A program made the translations under genes and the position numbers. Below, one piece after another: positions 54,776 to 64,000 of a stretch of 64,000 nt of DNA (position 1 is the first letter of the stretch; each line of letters opens with the position of its first letter). The notes under the pieces are model-generated. The model had not been told where the DNA came from. It worked only from the letters and a program-made list of their open reading frames with translations, and ran no database searches. Source of the DNA: Mycobacterium sp. E3198 (lineage in GTDB: Bacteria > Actinomycetota > Actinomycetes > Mycobacteriales > Mycobacteriaceae); the NCBI RefSeq assembly GCF_001667015.1, contig NZ_LZIS01000099.1:1-64000 (forward strand), given 5' to 3'.

Positions 54776-55786
54776 TCACCCATGTTTGGGGTGCGGCGCG
54801 TTTTCGATCAGCCCGCGGGCCCAATTGAGCGTCCAGTCGGTCGCCGGCGCCCCGTCCAGATTCCAAAAGTCGGTGGTGGCGTACAGGGCGTGGACCGGTT
54901 GGCCGGCGCCACCGGCCAGGGTGTTCAGGGTTTCCGGCAGCTTGGCCACGCTGAACGCCTCGTTCGGCGCGGCGCAGATGAGGTCGCCGGGCGCGCAGAT
55001 CTCGTTTGTCTTGGCGTTCAGCGCGCCGAAACCGCCGGGCCGGGCACCGGTCATGGTCAGGCCGAGGCCCGACAGCACCGGCACCTCGTGCAGGGTGATC
55101 TCGGCGCCCTCGCCGGGCGGGTTGGGTCCGATGTCGTTGCCGACCCCGTCCTGGCGGCGACCGTCGGCGATCAACGTCACACCCAGCACCAGGTCGTCGT
55201 CGACGGGCCCGCGGCCGTTGCCGATGTCGCTGGCGATGTCGCCGATGATCACCGCGCCCTGCGAGAACCCCATCAGCACGTAGCTGGTCAGCGGGCACTT
55301 GTTGTTCATGTCGGTCATCGCCTGCACCGTCGCGCGGGTGCCTTCGGCCCGGCTGTCGTTGTACGACATCTGCGTGTCGCCGCTGAGCGGGTTGCGGAAC
55401 TGCGCGGTGTAGGGGGTGGTGTACGTCTGCACCCGGGAGGAGGGGAACTGCTGGGAGATGTCCGCGGTCACCTTGTGCAGCAACGCATTCGGGAATTGCG
55501 TCGGATTGAGTGGATCGTCCTGGGGGGCCGACTCCCACGTGCCCGGGACGTTGATCAGCTGGACGTCGGGGCACGACGCGTCCTGGGAAGCGGGCCGCGG
55601 CTTGTGCGGGTGCGTCGTCGTGGAGGTCGGCGGCAGGATGCCGGGCGGCACCGCGCTGGGCGGCGACTTGGGGCCCCGCAGCAGCATCACCACGGCCACG
55701 ATGACCAGCAACACGACGCCGGCCACCGCAAGGGCGGCGATCCAGGCGAGGGTCCGGTGGCGTTTGCGCCGCGCGCTCGGGGTCAT
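54776..55786 (-). CDS. culp6: cutinase-like phospholipase Culp6 (Rv3802c)
   Basis: A 336-residue protein with one N-terminal membrane anchor (about 14-36), a Pro/Thr linker and a cutinase alpha/beta-hydrolase domain. The nucleophile is in G-F-S-Q-G (Ser175). Rv3802c is an essential, envelope-facing thioesterase/phospholipase inhibited by tetrahydrolipstatin and linked to mycolate control. It precedes fadD32 on the same strand, and a Shine-Dalgarno-like GGAG lies shortly before the ATG. Confidence 0.94.
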   Translation of the reverse strand: MTPSARRKRHRTLAWIAALAVAGVVLLVIVAVVMLLRGPKSPPSAVPPGILPPTSTTTHPHKPRPASQDASCPDVQLINVPGTWESAPQDDPLNPTQFPNALLHKVTADISQQFPSSRVQTYTTPYTAQFRNPLSGDTQMSYNDSRAEGTRATVQAMTDMNNKCPLTSYVLMGFSQGAVIIGDIASDIGNGRGPVDDDLVLGVTLIADGRRQDGVGNDIGPNPPGEGAEITLHEVPVLSGLGLTMTGARPGGFGALNAKTNEICAPGDLICAAPNEAFSVAKLPETLNTLAGGAGQPVHALYATTDFWNLDGAPATDWTLNWARGLIENAPHPKHG

Positions 55787-55884
55787 GTTCTCCTGCCGGC
55801 AGAGTCGGTCGATCGCAGCTCGATACCAGGCAAACGGCCGTCCCGCCCGCTGCTGCGCTCCCTACACGGTACCGGCGTTTGGGA

Positions 55885-56772
55885 CTAGCGGATCGCGCCC
55901 ACGATGTCGCCCGACATGGCCCCCAGCTGCCCCGACCACGAGCCCCAGCCGTTGTCGCCGCCGCCGGGGAAGTCGAAGTGACCGTTGTGTCCGCCGTTGC
56001 TGCGGTACTGCTGGTAGAACATCCGGCTGTTGCCCATCGCCTCGGCGGCCTGGCCGATCATGGCGGCGGGATCGCTGGCCGCGTCGGTGGTCGGGCTCCA
56101 CACCCACACGCGGGTGTTGTTCTGCGCCAGCAGCGCGGCGTGCACCCAGGGGTCATGCCACTTCCACCGGCCCAGCTGCGGGGCGCCCCACATGCCGTTG
56201 CCGTCGACGCCGCCGAACTGCTGCAGGCCGGCCAGGATCGAACCGTTCGTGGTGGTGTTGGACGGGTACAGGAACCCCGATAGCGAGCCGGCGAAGCCGT
56301 AGCGGTCGGGGTGGAAGCATGCGAGCGCCATCGCGGCGTAGCCGCCCTGGGAGGCGCCGACGGCGGCGTGGCCGCCGGGGGCCAGGCCCTTGTTGGCGGC
56401 CAGCCAGTTGGGCAGCTCGCTGGACAGGAAGGTGTCCCACTGCTTGCTGCCGTCGTTCTCCCAGTTGGTGTACATGCTGTAGGCGCCGCCCGCGGGCGCC
56501 GCGACCGAAATGCCCTTGCCGGCGAGCGTGTTCATCGCGTTGCCGGCGGTGACCCAGTTGCTGACGTCCGGCGCGGCGTCGAACGCGTCCAGCAGCACGA
56601 CCATGTGCGGGCCGCCGGCCAGGAAGGCCACCGGGATGTCGCGGCCCATCGCCGCCGACGGAACCATCAGGGTCTCGTAGCCCGCGGCGCGGGCCTTCCC
56701 GATGGGACCCGCCATCCCCAACGCCAAGACCACGCCCAACAGCAACGCTGACAGACCCCGCACGACCCTCAT
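55885..56772 (-). CDS. fbpD: MPT51 / FbpD, Ag85-like exported protein (Rv3803c)
   Basis: A 295-residue secreted alpha/beta-hydrolase-fold protein. The ATG at 56772 is preferred over GTG 56778 because GGAGGG is five bases upstream. The signal peptide ends near residue 30 (A-R-A-A). It has the S-N-G-G-H-N-G-H-F-D-F segment of the family. At the nucleophile elbow it reads V-G-A-S-Q-G-G-Y, with Ser141 where, as I recall, the M. tuberculosis protein has alanine; MPT51 there is regarded as non-catalytic and binds fibronectin. Whether this copy is active is open. It lies between culp6 and fbpA. Confidence 0.92.
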   Translation of the reverse strand: MRVVRGLSALLLGVVLALGMAGPIGKARAAGYETLMVPSAAMGRDIPVAFLAGGPHMVVLLDAFDAAPDVSNWVTAGNAMNTLAGKGISVAAPAGGAYSMYTNWENDGSKQWDTFLSSELPNWLAANKGLAPGGHAAVGASQGGYAAMALACFHPDRYGFAGSLSGFLYPSNTTTNGSILAGLQQFGGVDGNGMWGAPQLGRWKWHDPWVHAALLAQNNTRVWVWSPTTDAASDPAAMIGQAAEAMGNSRMFYQQYRSNGGHNGHFDFPGGGDNGWGSWSGQLGAMSGDIVGAIR

Positions 56773-56922
56773 GTCCACCCTCCATCGTCTAGTCGCTGTG
56801 TGCAGATTAGCCAGCGCCGCAAGCGCCCCGCCCCGGGGGTAGTGAAACAGATCACACCGGCCGCGAACAACTAGCGGCGGGAACCCCGAAAGGTGCCCGC
56901 CGCTAGTCGTGTTGCCGTGTAT

Positions 56923-58280
<1,358 letters not shown>

Positions 58281-58327
58281 CAGAAAAAAATTTCGGTCCG
58301 CCGCCTCTACTCGCGCGGAGGCGGCGG
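58281..58327 (-). terminator. intrinsic terminator of the glf-aftB operon, overlapping the aftB stop
   Basis: On the minus strand a perfect 10-base stem CCGCCGCCTC/GAGGCGGCGG with a 10-base loop is followed by ACCGAAA and seven Ts. The aftB stop codon (58309-58307) falls in the hairpin, so the last codons are part of the terminator. Confidence 0.85.
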
Positions 58328-60181
58328 GATTGTCTCCGGCACCGGCAGCCCACACCGCGCGAGTTCGTAGCGCGGAACACGATCGATCCGGTACGTGGTG
58401 AACTCGAAGGAGTGCACGACGTTGGACACGAAGCGGTGCAAGGTCATTGGCGCGCGCACCGAGCTGAGCACCGCCTGGGTCTCGGGACATTTCAGGGCGG
58501 CCACCGCCTGAGCGACCCAGTTGGGGTCCAAATAGCCCGGGATTCCGGGAGGTAACTTCACCCACGGACCGTCGGCGATCACCCAGTCCGGGAACAGGTT
58601 CTTGTCGTGCCCGATCCGGCCGTGCTTCAGCCGCTCGGTGTGTTGTGCGAGCGGGTTTGCCAGACCGATCTGGTCGATCACCCGGACGTCGAGCCCCACG
58701 TTCATGCCGAGCATGCCCAGGTTGGTGAAAAACACCGCGTGCTGGGGCTTTTGCGGCGCCTTGGCGTCCCCGGGCGCGGGCTGGGCCATCGGCACCAGGT
58801 CCCACTGGATGTAGTTGCCGGACGGCAGCAACAAGGCCCCGTCCGGGGTGTTGTCGAGGGCCGTCAGAACGGCCGCCATCCGCGGGTAGTCCAGGTAGTC
58901 CGCGGCGGTCAGCGGGTGGGCGTGCCCGGTTGCCTGCGCGTAGAAGCGCCGCTCGTCGACGATGCCCGAGTAGGTGACGTGGGTGGCGTCGTCGCCCATC
59001 CCGGGGGAGTTTGCTGCCCACAACGACCAGCCGGCGATGCCGAGCCACAGCGCGGCCGCGGCGCCGGCCACCCAATTGCCCGTCTCCCTCGAATAATCCG
59101 CGCCGTCCGGGATCGTCACCGGAATGACTGCCACCGGTGCCAGCAAACAAAAGAGCGGCGCAAGCAATACCCTCGCGTGCATGAAATCGCCGCCCTGCCG
59201 GATCCAGTAGATGCCCTGCAGCAGGCCGCTGACGACGACGAACGCGACGACCGCCGGTGGGCTCTGAACCGCCCGCGCCACGCGGCCGTAGTCGGGCGCG
59301 AGCACGGGGCGAAGGAACGACGGGCGGCGACGGGCGACCACCAGCAGCGCGCCGAGCGCCACCAGCAGCACCACCGGCACCCACACCGCATAGGGCGCGT
59401 TGAAGTTCGAGAGATAGATCATCCCCTGCGACCACTTGTCGCCGGCCGCGTCCTTGGCCAGGGCCGTCCCGGGGACCAGCAGCCCGTAGTAGCCCATCCG
59501 GAAGATCTCGTAGGCCACGGGGAGCAAGCCGCCCGCCACCACGACCAGCACGCGGCGGCGCCAGTTGCGCGCGGCGATGAGCATCATGATCAGCGCCAGC
59601 CCGCCCATCAACGCCAGGTCGGGCCGGACGAGAACGCTGAACCCCGCGACGAAGGCCAGCGCTCCGAGGAACGCCGGGCCGGCCGGACGTGCCCGCACCG
59701 GCTGCGCCCAGCACACCATCATCCACCACAGCAGCCCGAGGTAGGCCAGCGTCAAGCCGCTCTCCAGGCCGGAGGTGGCAAAGTCACGCGCCGGTGGCAG
59801 CGCGATATAGGCCAGGGCCCCGGCCGGCAGCATGATCGCCCTACGGCCCCGCAGGCTGGGCGCGTACAAGCGGCCGGCGCCCAGCATCAACAAGGCCACG
59901 CCCAGCACCGACAGGGTCAGGGCCAGGGCCAGCGCCACGTACTCCATGCGCACCGGGCCGCCGACCCAGCTGCCCAGATACATCAGGTACGTCCATGCGG
60001 TGGAGGTGTTCGCCTCGACCCGCTCGCCGGCGTTGAAGACCGGACCATTGCCGGCCAGCAAATTGCGCACGGTGCGCAGCACGATGAGCCCGTCGTCGGC
60101 GATCCAGCGACGCTGCCAGGCGCCCCACGCGAACAGGACGGCAACCACCACCACGCTGATCCACAGGCTGACCCGCACCAT
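58307..60181 (-). CDS. aftB: terminal arabinofuranosyltransferase AftB (Rv3805c)
   Basis: A 624-residue GT-C membrane enzyme with about 10 helices and a periplasmic C-terminal domain. The first periplasmic loop has R-W-I-A-D-D-G-L-I, with the Asp pair expected for catalysis, followed by N-A-G-E-R-V-E-A-N-T-S-T. AftB adds the terminal beta-1,2-arabinofuranose that caps arabinan and becomes the mycolylation site. The ATG at 60181 matches the homologue start (M-V-R-V-S-L-W); the upstream extension overlaps ubiA. It is the last gene of the operon. Confidence 0.95.
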   Translation of the reverse strand: MVRVSLWISVVVVAVLFAWGAWQRRWIADDGLIVLRTVRNLLAGNGPVFNAGERVEANTSTAWTYLMYLGSWVGGPVRMEYVALALALTLSVLGVALLMLGAGRLYAPSLRGRRAIMLPAGALAYIALPPARDFATSGLESGLTLAYLGLLWWMMVCWAQPVRARPAGPAFLGALAFVAGFSVLVRPDLALMGGLALIMMLIAARNWRRRVLVVVAGGLLPVAYEIFRMGYYGLLVPGTALAKDAAGDKWSQGMIYLSNFNAPYAVWVPVVLLVALGALLVVARRRPSFLRPVLAPDYGRVARAVQSPPAVVAFVVVSGLLQGIYWIRQGGDFMHARVLLAPLFCLLAPVAVIPVTIPDGADYSRETGNWVAGAAAALWLGIAGWSLWAANSPGMGDDATHVTYSGIVDERRFYAQATGHAHPLTAADYLDYPRMAAVLTALDNTPDGALLLPSGNYIQWDLVPMAQPAPGDAKAPQKPQHAVFFTNLGMLGMNVGLDVRVIDQIGLANPLAQHTERLKHGRIGHDKNLFPDWVIADGPWVKLPPGIPGYLDPNWVAQAVAALKCPETQAVLSSVRAPMTLHRFVSNVVHSFEFTTYRIDRVPRYELARCGLPVPETIPPPPRE

Positions 60182-60230
60182 GGTGACGTAGGGGAACAGC
60201 GGCCGGCCGGCCCGCCTGAGCACCGGCCAG

Positions 60231-61139
60231 CTAGCCGAAGGCAACGGCGGCCCCAACTGTCGCGATCCAGGCCAGCGCCAACAGCTGCAGCACCCGGTCA
60301 CGCAATGCAATGTCCTCGGGCTCCCCGGCCAGCCCACCGTCGACGTCGACCGCGTAGCGCAGGATCGCGATCGTGAACGGGACCATCGACACCGAGAACC
60401 AGCCCGCCGTGCCGTGGTCGCGCTCGAACGCCCACAGCCCGTAGCACATCACCACCGCGGTGGCCGACATCGTCCAGACGAACCGCAGATAGGTGCCCGT
60501 GTAGCTCTCCAGCGCCTTGCGGATCGCCGCGCCGGTGCGCTCGGCCAGCTGCAGCTCCGCGTAGCGCTTGCCGGCCGCCATGAACAGTGACCCGAACGCC
60601 ATGATCAGCAAGAACCATTGCGACAGCCGGGTATCGGTGGCCGCTCCCCCGGCGATGGCGCGGAGCAAGAACCCCGACGACACGATGCAGATGTCCATCA
60701 CCGCCTGGTGCTTGAGCCCGAAGCAGTACGCCAGCTGCATGGCGATGTAGACCAGCATGACCACCGCCAGGTTCGGCGTCAGCCACCAGGCCACGCCCAC
60801 CGACGCCACGGCGAGCACGACGGCCAGCCCGTAGGCAAGCCACTCGGGCACCACGCCGGCGGCGATCGGGCGGAACCGTTTGGTGGGGTGTTCGCGGTCG
60901 GCCTCGACGTCGCGGACGTCGTTGATCAGGTATATCGCGGAGGCCGCCAGGCTGAAGACGACGAACGCGACCGCCACCTGGACGCCCAGCTGGCCGTAGT
61001 CGTAGCGGTGGCCGCGGCCCGCCGCGCTCAACGGCGCGGCCAGGACCAGTACGTTCTTCACCCATTGCCGCGGGCGGATCGCCTTGACCACCCCGACGAT
61101 CAGGTTGCCCGGGGGTCCGATCACCACGTCTTCGCTCAT
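60231..61139 (-). CDS. ubiA: decaprenyl-phosphate phosphoribosyltransferase UbiA / DPPR synthase (Rv3806c)
   Basis: A 302-residue UbiA-superfamily prenyltransferase with nine hydrophobic helices. The first Asp-rich motif is N-D-V-R-D-V-E-A-D (Asp74, Asp77, Asp81), followed by E-H-P-T-K-R-F-R-P-I; the second is near V-D-V-D-G-G-L-A-G-E-P-E-D. It transfers 5-phosphoribose from PRPP to decaprenyl phosphate, the first step of the arabinose donor pathway. Mutations here have been linked with high-level ethambutol resistance in M. tuberculosis. Its ATG overlaps the stop of the PAP2 gene. Confidence 0.95.
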   Translation of the reverse strand: MSEDVVIGPPGNLIVGVVKAIRPRQWVKNVLVLAAPLSAAGRGHRYDYGQLGVQVAVAFVVFSLAASAIYLINDVRDVEADREHPTKRFRPIAAGVVPEWLAYGLAVVLAVASVGVAWWLTPNLAVVMLVYIAMQLAYCFGLKHQAVMDICIVSSGFLLRAIAGGAATDTRLSQWFLLIMAFGSLFMAAGKRYAELQLAERTGAAIRKALESYTGTYLRFVWTMSATAVVMCYGLWAFERDHGTAGWFSVSMVPFTIAILRYAVDVDGGLAGEPEDIALRDRVLQLLALAWIATVGAAVAFG

Positions 61140-61652
61140 TCGGCACACACCTCTCGCGCTCGGCCCGCGATCCCCGCGACGGCGGCACCCAGGGCGACGC
61201 CGAACGCGACGTCGCTGGGATAGTGCACGCCCAGCAGTATCCGCGACAGCGCCATCGGCGGTACCAGCACCGCCGGTAGCGGCAGCCCGGTGACCCGGCC
61301 CATCAGGATGGCCGCGGCGGTGGTGGAGGTGGCGTGCGCGGAGGGGAAGCTCAGCCGGCTGGGTGTGCCGACGTTGACCGCGACGGCCGGATCATGCGGC
61401 CGTTGGCGCCGCACCAACCGCTTGACCACCACCGCGGCGGCGTGCGCGGCGAACGCGCCGGCCCCCACCATCAGCCAATCGCGGCGACGGCTGGGCATCA
61501 GCACAGCGCCGAGCATCGCGACGGCCACCCAGCCGATGCTGTGCTCCCCGAAATGCGACAGCCCCCGCGCCACGGTCAGCACGCCGGGACGGTCGGCCAG
61601 TGCCGACTGGACGGCCACCAGCGCGGCCACTTCGCCGCGCGGAGCGGCCGTT

Positions 61653-61660
<8 letters not shown>
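61136..61660 (-). CDS. PAP2-superfamily phosphatase, Rv3807c homologue (putative DPPR phosphatase)
   Basis: A 174-residue membrane protein with the three PAP2 motifs: K-R-L-V-R-R-Q-R-P, S-F-P-S-A-H-A-T-S and S-R-I-L-L-G-V-H-Y-P-S-D-V. Given its place between glfT2 and ubiA it has been proposed to remove the 5-phosphate of decaprenyl-phosphoryl-5-phosphoribose, making the DprE1 substrate. Its start overlaps the end of glfT2 by eight bases, and its stop overlaps the ubiA start by four. Confidence 0.9.

Positions 61661-64000
<2,340 letters not shown>

Overview
The window is chromosomal DNA from a slow-growing Mycobacterium, most likely of the M. avium complex. Three things point there. Base composition is very GC-rich. 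The protein products closely resemble the M. tuberculosis Rv3767c to Rv3809c block as I remember it. The regulator embR sits directly upstream of embA-embB, the arrangement described for M. avium and not for M. tuberculosis. Gene names come from recalled family and synteny knowledge plus visible motifs; no database search was run.

Left part (1-15.4 kb): mixed metabolic genes. In order: a YjbR/MmcQ-like fragment, a phage-like GH25 lysozyme-fold protein, a methyltransferase, an APH-fold kinase-like protein, a GNAT, a glycine-rich repeat ORF behind a strong bidirectional terminator, a TrkA-C membrane protein, tRNA-Arg and tRNA-Ser, hisC2, a GXWXG/DUF4334 protein, an Rv3773c homologue divergent from echA21, lipE, an Rv2629-like protein, a low-GC islet (about 11.6-13.06 kb) ending at a second tRNA-Ser, a quinone oxidoreductase, and a class V aminotransferase-like protein that lacks the PLP lysine.

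Galactan start (15.4-20.5 kb): Rv3779-type glycosyltransferase, the proteasome activator bpa, then wzt-glfT1-wzm with overlapping codons. This set starts galactan and exports it. Between 20.6 and 23.1 kb lie accessory genes (an exported WCPG protein, a 13E12 HNH protein, a PTPS-like protein) where M. tuberculosis has others.

Arabinan part (23.2-41.4 kb): greA-like Rv3788, gtrA-like Rv3789, dprE1-dprE2 (decaprenyl-phospho-arabinose synthesis), aftA, embC, an inserted block (two exported WCPG proteins, an ArsR-SRPBCC-MDMPI operon, embR), then embA-embB. After embB lies a second insert (exported protein, membrane protein, GarA paralogue, Crp paralogue).

Mycolate and envelope assembly (43.9-64 kb): a frameshifted fadE35, then on the minus strand accD4-pks13-fadD32 (mycolic acid condensation), culp6, fbpD, fbpA (mycolyltransfer), and the glf-glfT2-Rv3807c-ubiA-aftB operon (galactan polymerisation, DPPR synthesis, arabinan capping). 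A textbook intrinsic terminator closes this operon. Together the window holds most of the machinery that builds the arabinogalactan-mycolate wall.

A recurrent regulatory theme is leaderless transcription: at least fifteen genes have a TANNNT -10 box 6 to 8 bases before the start codon. Two divergent gene pairs share overlapping, near-symmetric -10 boxes.
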